This document shows positions 1 to 8,488 of a stretch of 64,000 nucleotides of DNA, piece after piece; the first letter of the stretch is position 1, and every line of letters starts with the position of its first letter. Made by a program: the position numbers and the translations under genes. The stretch comes from JABFRJ01 sp963847145. Its GTDB lineage: Bacteria; Pseudomonadota; Alphaproteobacteria; Rhizobiales; Hyphomicrobiaceae. The notes under the pieces are model-generated. The model did not search any database. It was given only the letters and a program-made list of their open reading frames with translations, and was not told the DNA's origin. The stretch lies in contig CAWJYN010000007.1 of the NCBI GenBank assembly GCA_963847145.1, positions 186,001 through 250,000 of the forward strand, read 5' to 3'.

Positions 1-813
1 TTGTGCTACGCGCGCCAGCGTTTCCGGTGGCGCGGGCTGGTAGGCGGATTTGGCGCCGGCGATGGCGCCGGTGGCCAGAATGCCGCTGTCGAAGGGTGCG
101 GCGGCGATGAAACCGACGCCATGTTTGGCGCAGGTATCGAGCAGCCCTGACGTGAGGGCCGATTGATCGATCAAGGTCATGCGACCGGGCACCAGCGCCA
201 CATCGATATCGCCGTCCTCGACGAAGCGCATAGCGACATCGATGTCTTTGAGGCCGATGCCAATTGCGCGCACGACACCTTCATCTCTGAGTTCATGGAG
301 CGCCCGCAGTGTGCCGTCCATCGCGGCGGTGATGGCGGCTTCGATGCCCCCGTCGCCGTGGAAGTGGCGCGTGACGTCGTGGATGAGCAGCATGTCGATC
401 GATGTGCGGCCGAGACGGGCGAGGCTGTCCTCGACGATGCGCAACGTGCCATCGCGGGTGAAGTCGAACAGCATTGCTGCGTCATGGCCGCCGGGGAAAT
501 GCAAGGTCCGTTGTGCTTGCCCGCCTGAGCCGAGTGGCACGATGCGTTTGCCGACTTTGGACGAGATGACGAAGGGTGCATCGGGATTTGCGCGCAGTGC
601 GGCGCCGAGGCGTTGTTCGGCGAGACCGCAGCCGTACTGCGGGGCCGTGTCATAGAACGTGATGCCGGCGGCGCGGGCAGCCGTGATCGTTTCGAGCGCT
701 GCCGCATCGTCCACATCGGCATATTGCCCACCAACGGCCATGGTGCCGAAGCCGAGGATGGAGACGTCCAGTCCGGTCGATCCAATGACACGCCGTGGCA
801 GCGCGCCGCTCAC
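1..813 (-). CDS. Aldo/keto reductase, C-terminus cut by window edge
   Basis: NAD(P)H-dependent oxidoreductase of the aldo/keto reductase superfamily, probably acting on sugars or aldehydes in the cytoplasm. The protein opens with a GTG start that overlaps the stop of the upstream acyl-CoA synthetase (GTGA), reading SGALPRRVIGSTGLDVS. Seen next are the AKR features LGFGTMAVGG and FYDTAPQYGCGLAEQRLG (catalytic Asp/Tyr region), then VISSKVGK with the catalytic Lys, and DMLLIHDV. The DTAPQYG pattern resembles the D-threo-aldose/L-fucose dehydrogenase branch. 271 codons are visible without a stop, so the C-terminus lies left of position 1. Substrate unknown; the coupling to an acyl-CoA synthetase suggests a shared catabolic job. 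Confidence 0.8.
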   Translation of the reverse strand, partial: MSGALPRRVIGSTGLDVSILGFGTMAVGGQYADVDDAAALETITAARAAGITFYDTAPQYGCGLAEQRLGAALRANPDAPFVISSKVGKRIVPLGSGGQAQRTLHFPGGHDAAMLFDFTRDGTLRIVEDSLARLGRTSIDMLLIHDVTRHFHGDGGIEAAITAAMDGTLRALHELRDEGVVRAIGIGLKDIDVAMRFVEDGDIDVALVPGRMTLIDQSALTSGLLDTCAKHGVGFIAAAPFDSGILATGAIAGAKSAYQPAPPETLARVAQ

Positions 814-2915
814 TTGAGCACCACCAGCGCGTCGGCGGCGATGGCGCCCTTGGGGCCGACGAACACGGGATTGATATCCATTTCGGCGAGGCGATCCTGG
901 AGCGCGATGGCCATGGCAGAGACATCGACCAGCATGCGGGCGAGCGCTTCGGTATCTGTTGCGGGTTGGCCGCGATAGCCGGCGAAAAGCCTGGCGCCCT
1001 TGAGTTCGCCGATCATGTCGCGCGCATCATCGAGGCCGAAGGGTGCGATGCGGTAGGTGACGTCACGCAAGACTTCGGTCAGCACGCCACCGAGGCCGAG
1101 CGCAACTGTTGGGCCAAACGCGGGGTCATTGATGACGCCGATCAACACTTCGAGGCCTGAGGCCATCTCCGACACGAGCACGCCGTCGATCTTGGCATCC
1201 GGTTTGGCGCGACGGGCATTGACGATGACTTCTTTGGCCGCCGCCTCGACGGCGAGCATGTCGCGCATGCCGAGTTTGACGCCGCCCACGTCGGACTTGT
1301 GTGCAATGTCGCGCGATAGGACTTTGACGGCGAACGGCGGTTTCAGCTTGACCAGCTTGGCGACGAAGCTCTCGCCTTCGGCAACGACTGCCTCTCGCGT
1401 CGCGGCGATGCCGTGCGCTGCCAGGAGGGCCTTACTTTCTGCTTCGCTGAGCGTCACGGCGCCTGGCGGCAGGGGATGTGCCTTGCGTATTGCTGCCGCG
1501 GGCGCGCTGCGGCCGCCAAGACGGGTGCGGTCCTGTTCGAAGCGGGCGAGGATGGCGGCCGCCTGCGCGAGGCGCACGGGCGTCGGAATAACCGGCACTT
1601 TGGCTGCTTCGAGAATGCGATAGGCGGCCTCCGACTTGGCGCGCCGGCCGGACCAGGCGACATGCACGGGTTTGTCGGTTTTGGCGGCGGCGGCGGCGAT
1701 GGCCTCGGCTGCGCGCTCGGCGGGGGCGCCTGGAATCGACGCGAGCATGATCGTCAGTTGATCGATGCCGTCATCCTGCAGAACGATTTCGAGCGTTTTG
1801 GTCAAGAGCCCCATGTCGTTGAAGATGCCGGCGGTGACGTCGGCTGGATTTTCGCTGGAGCCGAAGGCTGGAATGATTTTTTTGAGCGCGGCAACAGTTT
1901 GGCTGGAGAACGGTGGCAAGGTCAGTCCCTCGCGCACACACCGGTCGGCGAACACGATGCCGGAGCCGCCGGAGATCGACAGCGCTCCGATGCGGCGGCC
2001 CTTGGCGCGGCGGCCTTGCGCGACGAGTTTGGCGATGTCGACGATGGGTTCGACGTCGTCGACTTCGATGAGACCTGACTGGCGGAAGGCGGCGCGGAAG
2101 AGGTCGGCGCGGCCGGTCATGTTGGCGGTGTGTGAGGCGGCGGCCTTGGCGCCCGCTTCGGTGTTGGCACTTTTCCAGATCAGCACGGGCTTGCCGAGGC
2201 TCAGCGACTTGCGGCCTACGTCGAGCAGGCGGCGCGCGTCCGGTGTGCCTTCCATGACAGCGAAGGCCAGCTTGGTGCCGGGATCATCGAGGAATGCTTC
2301 CAGCAGTTCGGGTGAGGTGAGATCGGTTTCGTTACCGCTGGAAATGCAGGTGCGGAAGCCGACGCCTTGGGCTTCGGCGAGGTTGACGATGGCATAGCCG
2401 AAGCCGCCGGACTGGAAGACGCAACTGACCTCGCCTTCCTTGAGATCGATCTCTTCGGAGATGCTGCCGAAGCAGGCCCACACGCGCGACGGCACCGCGA
2501 CCATGCCTTGGCAGTTCGGGCCGACGACGCGGACGCCGGCCTCCTGTGCGACGCGCTGCAAATCCGCTTCCAGCGCGACGCCGGACGGGCCGGTCTCGCG
2601 GAAGCCAGCGGTGAGGACGACGGCGAACTTGATACCGGCTTTGCCGCAGTCGCGGATGGCCGCGGACACGCCAGCGGCCGGGACAGCGACGATGGCCAGA
2701 TCCACGCGCTCGCCGATGCTGGCTGCGGACGGGTGGCAGGTCTGGCCATGCAGCGTTGGATATTTCGGATTGACAAGATGGATGGCGCCTTTGAAGCCGG
2801 CGGCCTGCAGCGCGCGGATCGGCTGGCCGGAGATGCGGGTCAGGTCCTGGCTGGCACCGATGATGGCGATGGAGCGGGGTGCAAACAGCGGCGCGAAGTC
2901 GGTGGCAGTGGTCAT
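810..2915 (-). CDS. ADP-forming acyl-CoA synthetase (acetate--CoA ligase family)
   Basis: Cytoplasmic fusion enzyme of 701 residues that interconverts acyl-CoA and free acid with ADP/ATP. Domains in order: CoA-binding Rossmann domain (about 8-140, start APRSIAIIGAS), succinyl-CoA-ligase-like domains (about 150-450) with the phosphohistidine motif ASHTANMTG at His262, and a C-terminal ATP-grasp domain (about 475-701, with FAVKVLSRDIAHKSDVGGVK). This is the usual order for fused alpha-beta NDP-forming synthetases, and the length is typical. The acyl substrate cannot be told from sequence. The stop overlaps the GTG start of the aldo/keto reductase, so the two are probably one transcription unit. 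Confidence 0.9.
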   Translation of the reverse strand: MTTATDFAPLFAPRSIAIIGASQDLTRISGQPIRALQAAGFKGAIHLVNPKYPTLHGQTCHPSAASIGERVDLAIVAVPAAGVSAAIRDCGKAGIKFAVVLTAGFRETGPSGVALEADLQRVAQEAGVRVVGPNCQGMVAVPSRVWACFGSISEEIDLKEGEVSCVFQSGGFGYAIVNLAEAQGVGFRTCISSGNETDLTSPELLEAFLDDPGTKLAFAVMEGTPDARRLLDVGRKSLSLGKPVLIWKSANTEAGAKAAASHTANMTGRADLFRAAFRQSGLIEVDDVEPIVDIAKLVAQGRRAKGRRIGALSISGGSGIVFADRCVREGLTLPPFSSQTVAALKKIIPAFGSSENPADVTAGIFNDMGLLTKTLEIVLQDDGIDQLTIMLASIPGAPAERAAEAIAAAAAKTDKPVHVAWSGRRAKSEAAYRILEAAKVPVIPTPVRLAQAAAILARFEQDRTRLGGRSAPAAAIRKAHPLPPGAVTLSEAESKALLAAHGIAATREAVVAEGESFVAKLVKLKPPFAVKVLSRDIAHKSDVGGVKLGMRDMLAVEAAAKEVIVNARRAKPDAKIDGVLVSEMASGLEVLIGVINDPAFGPTVALGLGGVLTEVLRDVTYRIAPFGLDDARDMIGELKGARLFAGYRGQPATDTEALARMLVDVSAMAIALQDRLAEMDINPVFVGPKGAIAADALVVLK

Positions 2916-3101
2916 TGGCGGTCTGTCCCCGGTCTCTGGAAAGTGCAGCCACTATCGGCGCGTGATGCGGGTCAGCACAAGCGCTGCCTGCCGTGGATTA
3001 ACCACTTCGGCAGGTTGCGGGGGGAGCCAAGGTTAAAGCCTGTTAACGAGCTGCATGTTTTGCGGAGTGGGTTGGGGCGGGGGCTGCCAAGGACTTTCGG
3101 A

Positions 3102-3485
3102 ATGATGCTGCGACGTGGTGTGCTGCTGGCGGTGGTGCTGGCTGGTGGGGTGCTGGGTGCGCCGGCGGCTGAGGCGCGGGGTGCATCGACGAGTGAGGGC
3201 TGTCTGCCGGGCGTGCTGAAGGCGCGGCTGGCGCAGGTGCGCAAGACTTTTGGCGCGATCTCGGTGGTGTCGACGCACCGGCCCGGTGCCCAGATCCGCG
3301 GCACGCGTAACAAGAGCTATCACGCCAGCTGCCGCGCCGTCGACTTCGTGCCGCCGAGCGGCAAATACGGCAAGGTCACCAAGTGGCTGTATGCCAACCA
3401 CGAGGGCGGCGTCGGCACGTATACGTGCATGAACCATATCCACCTCGACAACGGGCCGAACGTGCGCTGGTCGAAGTGCCGGTAG
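3102..3485 (+). CDS. Exported M15-type peptidase (D-Ala-D-Ala carboxypeptidase family)
   Basis: Small 127-residue protein starting at tandem ATGs (MMLRRGVLLAVVLAGG). Residues 1-24 form a signal peptide ending APAAEA. The body carries the zinc-peptidase pattern of the M15/YcbK family: SYHASCRAVDF supplies a His and Asp, and NHIHLDNG supplies the second His. The family trims peptidoglycan peptides in the periplasm. Four cysteines could form disulfides. The reading frame stays open far upstream of 3102, but that extension lies antisense to the acyl-CoA synthetase and lacks a signal peptide at its start, so I chose 3102. Confidence 0.8.
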   Translation: MMLRRGVLLAVVLAGGVLGAPAAEARGASTSEGCLPGVLKARLAQVRKTFGAISVVSTHRPGAQIRGTRNKSYHASCRAVDFVPPSGKYGKVTKWLYANHEGGVGTYTCMNHIHLDNGPNVRWSKCR

Positions 3486-3491
3486 GGGCTG

Positions 3492-3616
3492 GCTAGGACA
3501 GGGTCGTTGCGCGCTTGAAGGAACCGAGGAACGACCCTCTTTGTCTGGTCGTGACCTTCCGGGAAAACCGCTGCACACTTTTCCTGGAAGCACGCTAGGA
3601 CAGGGTCGTTGCGCGC
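3492..3616. repeat. Repeated 23-mer and REP-like palindromes at the ispE 3' end
   Basis: An identical 23-nt stretch occurs at 3492-3514 and 3594-3616. The second copy encodes the last residues and stop of ispE, so the first is a duplicate of the gene tail. Between them lie two inverted repeats: AGGGTCGTT (3500-3508) with AACGACCCT (3530-3538), and CTTCCGGGAAAA (3556-3567) with TTTTCCTGGAAG (3579-3590, one mismatch). The second resembles a palindrome that I recall as frequent between genes in Bradyrhizobium and Rhodopseudomonas. It lies between convergent genes, so it could also help end transcription. Confidence 0.65.
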
Positions 3617-4461
3617 ACCCACCACGACGGGTGCTGTTGGCTGATGCGCTTGGCCACGGCGTAGGCGTCGTCCATTGTCGCTGTGAGCGCAAAGCAGGTG
3701 GGACCGGCACCGGACAGGCGGGCAGCCGACGGCAATGGATCGCGCGTGAGTGCATCGAGGACGGTGGCGATGGCGGGCATGACGGCTTTGGCAGGCGGTT
3801 CGAGATCGTTGCTGCCGGCGACGGCTTGCGCCGCGGTCCATGGGATGGATGTTGTGGCGGCTCGACTGCCGATGGGTGCTGCCGCAAGCCGCTGGAAAAC
3901 CTGCCGTGTTTTGCCGGCAGGCACGGGCACTTGCGGATTGACCAGTACGGCGGCGATGGCCGCAAAACCGTCGATGGCGGTCAGCGTTTCGCCGCGGCCG
4001 GTCATGCGGCATGGACGGCTTTCGACGCAGGCGGGGACATCGGAGCCGAGTTGCGCGGCGATGGCGAGCCAATCGATCTGAGAAGCCCGCGCTGGGTTGG
4101 CGCGGCGTAACAGACGCAAGACGGCTGCGGCATCGGCCGAGCCGCCACCGAGGCCGGCAGCGACTGGCACATGCTTTTCGATGGAGATGGCACCGGTGGT
4201 CAAATCGGGCGCGGCGGCGCTGACCAGCGCGAGGGCGCGGGTGGCGAGATTTTCACCGTCGATCATGGCGCCGAATGGACCGTCAACGCTGACCGTTGGT
4301 GGCGCACCCAAGGTCAGCGTGACGACGTCGCCGAGGCCGGCGAAGGCGACGATGCTGTCGAGTTCATGAAAGCCGTCCGGGCGGCGGCCGAGGATGCGCA
4401 GGGTCAGATTGACCTTGGCGCGCGCTTGCTCGGACAACACCGGCAGTAGGCCATTGCTCAC
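3595..4461 (-). CDS. ispE: 4-diphosphocytidyl-2-C-methyl-D-erythritol kinase
   Basis: GHMP kinase of 288 residues that phosphorylates CDP-methylerythritol at the 2-position in the non-mevalonate isoprenoid (MEP) pathway, cytoplasmic. N-terminus EQARAKVNLTLRILGRRPDGFHEL contains the substrate-binding Lys-Asn pair. The GHMP ATP loop is PVAAGLGGGSADAAAVLRLL at about residues 90-110, and the C-terminal GHMP motif is LSGAGPTCFAL. Length matches the family. The ATG overlaps the stop of the upstream degP-like gene (ATGA, 4458-4461), so translation is coupled. The last codons sit inside a repeated 23-mer, so the C-terminus may have been altered by repeat insertion. Confidence 0.93.
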   Translation of the reverse strand: MSNGLLPVLSEQARAKVNLTLRILGRRPDGFHELDSIVAFAGLGDVVTLTLGAPPTVSVDGPFGAMIDGENLATRALALVSAAAPDLTTGAISIEKHVPVAAGLGGGSADAAAVLRLLRRANPARASQIDWLAIAAQLGSDVPACVESRPCRMTGRGETLTAIDGFAAIAAVLVNPQVPVPAGKTRQVFQRLAAAPIGSRAATTSIPWTAAQAVAGSNDLEPPAKAVMPAIATVLDALTRDPLPSAARLSGAGPTCFALTATMDDAYAVAKRISQQHPSWWVRATTLS

Positions 4462-5972
4462 GACAGCGGCACGGCCACAAAGCGGAGGTCTCCGCGGCCG
4501 TCTTCCAGACGCAGCAGAATGGCGCGGCGCCCGGCTTTTTTGACCTTCTCAATGCTGGTGCCGACGTCGGCGACGGCATTGACCTGATCTTGCGCGGCTT
4601 CGACGATCACATCGCCGACGCGGACGCCCTTCTGGGCGGCTGGGCTGGCTGGATCAACCTCCAGCACGACGACGCCTTTGACTTTGGCATCGATGCCGAA
4701 CTTCTTGCGTTGTGCTTCGTCGAGGAGCGTCAGTTTCAAGCCAAGAAACGATTGTTGCTCATCGCCCGCCTTTTTGTCGGTTTTATCCTTGTCGCCTTTG
4801 CCATCGTCTTTGCCTTTGGCAGCGACTTTGGTGGGCTTTTCCTCTTCCACCAAACGGCCGACGGCGATCTTGAGCGTTTGTGGCTTGCCCTTGCGGAGGA
4901 TCTCGACGTCGACGGTCTTTTCGACTTGCGTCTGCGCGACCGCACGCGTCAGCGCGCGCACGCTGGCCACGTCGCGGCCATCGAACTTGGTGACCACATC
5001 GCCATCCAGCATGCCGGCCTTAGCGGCAGGGCCATTCGCGGTGACGTTTTCTATGAGGGCGCCGGTTGGTTCCTTCATGCCGAGGCTTGCGGCCATGTCT
5101 TCACTGACTGAGCGGATCTTGACGCCGAGCCAGCCGCGGCGTGCTTCGCCGTATTTGCGCAGCTGATCGATGATGACGACGGCGCTGTCGGACGGCACGG
5201 CAAAGCCGATGCCAATCGAGCCACCTGTCGGCGAAATGATCGCCGTGTTGATGCCGATGACTTCACCGTCCATGTTGAACAATGGCCCGCCGGAGTTGCC
5301 TTTGTTGATGGCCGCGTCGGTTTGCAAGAACTCGTCGTAGGGGCCGGAATTGATATCGCGCTGCTTGGCGGAGATGATGCCGAGGGAGACCGACCCGCCC
5401 AGGCCAAACGGGTTGCCGATCGCCAGCACCCAGTCGCCGGTCTTGAGTTTCGTCGATGAGCCGAACGGCACCGCCAGCAACGGCTTCTTGCCGGGCGTGA
5501 CTTTGAGCACGGCAAGATCGGCCTTTTTGTCGACGCCGAGCACTTTCTCGACCTTGAGCTTGGAGCCGTCGCTGAAGTTGGCGATGATCTCGTCAGCACC
5601 CTCGATGACGTGGTTGTTGGTAATGATGATGCCTTCCTTGGCATCGATCACAAATCCGGAGCCGAGCGACGACGCCTTGCGGTCCTCGCTGGAGCCTTTT
5701 TTGTTGAAGAAATCGTCGAAGAATTCCTCGAACGGCGAGCCTTTCGGCACGTTCGGGAGTGGTATGCCACTGGAGCCCTTGATGGTCTGGCTGGTGGAAA
5801 TGTTGACCACCGCGTCGATGAGTTTCTCGGCGACCGGGGCAACGGAGGTTGGCCCGCGACCTTGCGCCTGGGCCGAGAGTTGGGCCGGATAGCCAAAACC
5901 AGCCGACAGCAGCAGGGCTAGCGCGCCAGCGCGGCTCAGCTTGGCAGCCAGGCTATGGGAAAAGGGCGGCAT
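4458..5972 (-). CDS. DegP/HtrA-family periplasmic serine protease (Do-like)
   Basis: Envelope protein quality-control protease and chaperone. I chose the ATG at 5972 (GGAG seven bases upstream, 504 residues); an earlier in-frame ATG at 5999 adds nine residues. Counted from 5972: signal peptide about 1-35 (ends QLSAQAQ), trypsin-like domain with the triad His121 (TNNHVIEG), Asp152 (KADLAVLKV) and Ser227 (NKGNSGGPL), then PDZ1 (about 275-370), a Lys/Asp-rich low-complexity linker (about 380-410) and PDZ2 (about 410-500). Two PDZ domains fit the DegP/DegQ/MucD group. Coupled to ispE downstream, an odd functional pairing. Confidence 0.92.
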   Translation of the reverse strand: MPPFSHSLAAKLSRAGALALLLSAGFGYPAQLSAQAQGRGPTSVAPVAEKLIDAVVNISTSQTIKGSSGIPLPNVPKGSPFEEFFDDFFNKKGSSEDRKASSLGSGFVIDAKEGIIITNNHVIEGADEIIANFSDGSKLKVEKVLGVDKKADLAVLKVTPGKKPLLAVPFGSSTKLKTGDWVLAIGNPFGLGGSVSLGIISAKQRDINSGPYDEFLQTDAAINKGNSGGPLFNMDGEVIGINTAIISPTGGSIGIGFAVPSDSAVVIIDQLRKYGEARRGWLGVKIRSVSEDMAASLGMKEPTGALIENVTANGPAAKAGMLDGDVVTKFDGRDVASVRALTRAVAQTQVEKTVDVEILRKGKPQTLKIAVGRLVEEEKPTKVAAKGKDDGKGDKDKTDKKAGDEQQSFLGLKLTLLDEAQRKKFGIDAKVKGVVVLEVDPASPAAQKGVRVGDVIVEAAQDQVNAVADVGTSIEKVKKAGRRAILLRLEDGRGDLRFVAVPLS

Positions 5973-6630
5973 CGGGGGGCTCCGGACGGCTGGGATCACG
6001 CAAAACTAGGCGCAGCCTATGGCAACCGCAAGGCAGTCTACCGCGGCGCGCGCAGGTTGCGAGTGTTCGGCCTGTGGCGGCAGGCTGTCAACGGGGAGGG
6101 CACGAGGCGCCGGCGCAAGAAGCGGCACCCTAATAGATGGACCAGCGCATTCGTCGCGATCAGATTATAGGCCGGCGCCGAAAGTGACTCGACCGCCCGC
6201 GTCGCGACGCCGAGACTTGAGCCGGCGCCGTCGAAGCGCGGCGCATTTTTATCCCCTCTTCCCGCAGTGCTCTTCGCGCGTATAGGGAGGGTTAGCGCCG
6301 GACACTTGACCTGGGGGAGGGGCGGCAGCGAGCCGGATGCTGTTTTTTGCGGCAGCTCACCGCTCGTTTTCGTCCGTCAACGAACAGAAAACGAACGACG
6401 TTGAAGTGGGCCAATAGTGGGCCATTCGCCAGCCGGCGGGCCCATTGCGTTCACGGCAGCTGTTGAGCGGGTGAGCACCCGCTGTCGCGCCACGATTTTG
6501 CCGCTCATCGCTCTTCATTAAAGTGATCTCACGCCAATGCCCAAACGGCGGTCAGACAGGTGATTTTACGGAAACTTCAGGTTGCCACGGTAGGCTCGGT
6601 GGGCGTTCATGCCGGATCGTTGAGGCTCCC
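5973..6630. other. Intergenic region upstream of degP
   Basis: About 660 bases between divergent genes. The half near degP (6006-6245) is a diverged repeat also found at 7243-7765. The remainder holds an imperfect inverted repeat near 6361-6397 (CGTTTTC and GAAAACG arms) and two close copies of TGGGCCA. Open frames here read as low-complexity Arg/Gly-rich sequence with no recognisable protein. Promoters of degP and of the downstream membrane protein must lie here, but I could not place them confidently. Confidence 0.5.
6006..6245. repeat. Diverged intergenic repeat, full-length copy
   Basis: Starts at CTAGG and includes the shared blocks ATGGCAACCGCAAGGCAG, GCAGGTTG and GGCTGTCAACG. Its left part (6006-6099) matches 7243-7337, and its right part (6083-6245) matches 7601-7765, in the same orientation, with many substitutions (roughly three quarters identical by eye over the left part). 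No terminal inverted repeats or transposase were seen. Probably a non-coding dispersed element or a segmental duplication around the intervening membrane-protein gene. Confidence 0.6.
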
Positions 6631-7197
6631 ATGATCAACACGTTTGATCTCATCGGCTCTCCTGCGCGGGCCAAAGACAGTTTCGTGGTGCGCTACAGCG
6701 GCGAGTATCCTGGTTTCTACATCGCCCGCATCCTACCCCTCTTCCTTCTGTTCGCGCTGCTGGCGGGACTTTACCTCGACGATGACAGCCGCCGCTTGAT
6801 CTTCAGTCGCCAGACCGCCGCTCATAAACCTTTCTCGTGGTTTGAATTCAGCTTCCTGTTGGCACTCGTGACGGCGGCGCTGGTGGATCTCGCGCTGACA
6901 TTGAAGCGCGTTCGTCGTGGCGCGATGGCCCTGTCCGTTTCTTCGGACGGTATCACGGGGCCCGTCTGCCACAGGACCCGACTGCTCTCGTGGAGCGAGA
7001 TTTCAGATGTCGCCGTCGACGGTAAGTTCCTGGTGGTCCGCCGGCAGCCACGGTCGCTACTGCAAAAATTTTTTGCTGGTCGCGGCCTTGGCGACATCAA
7101 CATTCCGGCGCACCACCTCGACTGCGAGGCCGATGACGTCCTGGCCGCGGCGCGTCACTTCGCGCAGGCTGTGGATCGCCGCGCTGTCGCTTTTTGA
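6631..7197 (+). CDS. PH-domain-like membrane protein, function unknown
   Basis: 188 residues from ATG 6631 (MINTFDLIGSPARAK). Two hydrophobic helices are visible, about 31-50 (ARILPLFLLFALLAGLYL) and 71-92 (FSFLLALVTAALVDLALTL), followed by a soluble C-terminal part (MALSVSSDGITGP, WSEISDVAVDGKFLVVRR). That layout of two helices and then a strand-rich segment is typical of small bacterial PH-like membrane proteins; the assignment is by pattern only. An in-frame upstream extension to 6523 exists but has no hydrophobic or conserved look. It sits isolated between repeat copies, so it may have arrived with them. Confidence 0.6.
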   Translation: MINTFDLIGSPARAKDSFVVRYSGEYPGFYIARILPLFLLFALLAGLYLDDDSRRLIFSRQTAAHKPFSWFEFSFLLALVTAALVDLALTLKRVRRGAMALSVSSDGITGPVCHRTRLLSWSEISDVAVDGKFLVVRRQPRSLLQKFFAGRGLGDINIPAHHLDCEADDVLAAARHFAQAVDRRAVAF

Positions 7198-7242
7198 GGG
7201 GAGAGCGGATAGGGCGATAGGATCAGCAGGGATTGCGCGATG

Positions 7243-7337
7243 CTAGGATCAGCCGATGGCAACCGCAAGGCAGTTGGCCTGCAACGCGAGCAGGTTGTGA
7301 GTGTTTGGCCGCTGGAGCGGGGCTGTCAACGGGGAGG
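7243..7337. repeat. Diverged repeat, left-half copy
   Basis: Same orientation as 6006-6099: shares CTAGG, GATGGCAACCGCAAGGCAG, GCAGGTTG, GAGTGTT and GGCTGTCAACGGGGAGG. The matching right half appears only about 260 bases further on, so this copy was split by later insertion or is an independent fragment. Confidence 0.6.
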
Positions 7338-7404
7338 TGCCCCACAACGGACTCCCAAGTGGCCGCGCCACTAAAGGGCGCGATCTCTCCGCTCAAAGAT
7401 CAAC

Positions 7405-7545
7405 GCCCCGCAATGGTGGGTTACCCCGTAAGGGGACTTCCAAGTGGTCGCGCTGCTGAAGCGCACCTAACCCACCCTACGGGTCTCGCGCTGCATCGAT
7501 GGAGCGCGAGGTTCGTAGGGCGGGTTAGCGTCGCGTAACCCGCCG
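7405..7545. repeat. REP-like GGGTTA/TAACCC palindrome cluster
   Basis: Nested inverted repeats: GTGGGTTA with TAACCCAC on the outside, CCCTACG...TCGCGCT paired with AGCGCGA...CGTAGGG, and GGCGGGTTA (7519-7527) with TAACCCGCC (7536-7544). The same GGGTTA/TAACCC theme recurs at 16465-16622 and 21435-21469. Non-coding. Confidence 0.65.
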
Positions 7546-7600
7546 GTCCAGGGCGTGATCTTGCAGCAGCACGATCACCGCCCTGCAATGCAGCGGCGGG

Positions 7601-7765
7601 CTGTCAACGCGGGCATTGGCACGAGGGGCCGGCACGGGACAGGGTGCCCCGATCCCTCTGATTTTAGTCGCCGCGATCAGACGGCAACCCGACACCGAAC
7701 GTGCCGCGACAGCCCGCTTCGTGACGGTGAGATTTGAGCCTGAGCCGACCTCGTCGCGCCTGCAT
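7601..7765. repeat. Diverged repeat, right-half copy
   Basis: Matches 6083-6245 in the same orientation. Shared blocks include GGCTGTCAACG, GGCACGAGG, CGCCGCGATCAGA or CGTCGCGATCAGA, and GAGACTTGAGCC or GAGATTTGAGCC. Overlaps in content with the end of the 7243-7337 copy, because both contain GGCTGTCAACG. Confidence 0.55.
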
Positions 7766-7776
7766 CTGCTCTCAAC

Positions 7777-7920
7777 TTGTCATCCTCGGGCTTGTCCCGA
7801 GGACCCAGAGTGCAACACGCGGCGGCGCATGAGAACAGCGTGATGTGGTGCTTTCGCGCGCCTCTCAACCGACTTCACATGCTGAGAAATGGGTCCTCGG
7901 GACAAGCCCGAGGATGACAA
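7777..7920. repeat. Perfect 31-nt inverted repeat (GTCATCCTCGGGCTTGTCC type)
   Basis: Arms at 7777-7807 and 7890-7920 are exact reverse complements, separated by 82 bases. Each arm is itself partly palindromic (CTCGGG CTTGT CCCGAG). This type is widespread between alphaproteobacterial genes and may be mobilised by REP-associated transposases; none is present here. Confidence 0.8.
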
Positions 7921-8488
7921 ATAGAGGGTGTGCCGAATGTCTCCTCCTGGCCCACACCGTTTTGTTCTTGTGTGCACGCGTACGGACGTTGTTGAGACAT
8001 CAGCGGACACTGTTTGCACCCAGCGGCGTGTCACGCGCAATAAACCTTATTCACACCAATAAGTTGCTTTTTCAGCGACGTGTGAGATGCTGGTTTCACT
8101 CGCGGACCCGGGGTGGGTCTAGAACCGCTTTACTCCCGCGAGCGTGCTGTGAAATGAAATGAATTGTCTCGCCTGCGAGACGGCTGCGTGCATGTCGCGT
8201 CCACCGGTGTCGGAGAAGCGGCGCACGCCTCGCGGTGACACCTGATGCCCAGGTGACTGGCAAAGTTGAAATTCACCAGAGAAAAAGAATCTCAGCACAC
8301 AGAGCGCGGCTGCGGCCGTTGGGGTCGGATTTTGCGGCTGTGCGCAAAACGAGGCCTCGGGTTCACTCTAAAAGGTGAGCCCTCACAGGTGCGGTTGAAG
8401 CCGCGCTCTCCCCGGGATTTTCTTGGGGCGAAGACTGAGAGAGAAACGGTAAGGCGGGAGCCTGGGCCGTTAGTGATGCGTAATGCCG

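Larger units (their letters stand above)
7198..8488. other. 1.3 kb repeat-rich intergenic region
   Basis: No credible gene. Contents in order: second copy of the diverged repeat (7243-7337 and 7601-7765) interrupted by a palindrome cluster (7405-7545), a perfect 31-nt inverted repeat (7777-7807 with 7890-7920), then about 560 bases with no protein signal. An 8-bp hairpin lies at 8359-8382 (GGGTTCAC with GTGAGCCC). Short open frames here overlap the repeats and have basic, compositionally odd translations. A non-coding RNA at about 8280-8480 is possible but unproven. Confidence 0.5.

Noticed and set aside
2367..3101. Open frame running into the M15 peptidase from far upstream
   Set aside because: It lies antisense to the acyl-CoA synthetase, has no family likeness, and the signal peptide begins only at 3102.
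7233..7538. Possible 101-residue protein
   Set aside because: It lies across repeat copies and REP palindromes; composition is biased and no domain is seen.
7780..8040. Minus-strand frame across the 31-nt inverted repeat
   Set aside because: Coding is only the translation of a palindromic repeat and its spacer.
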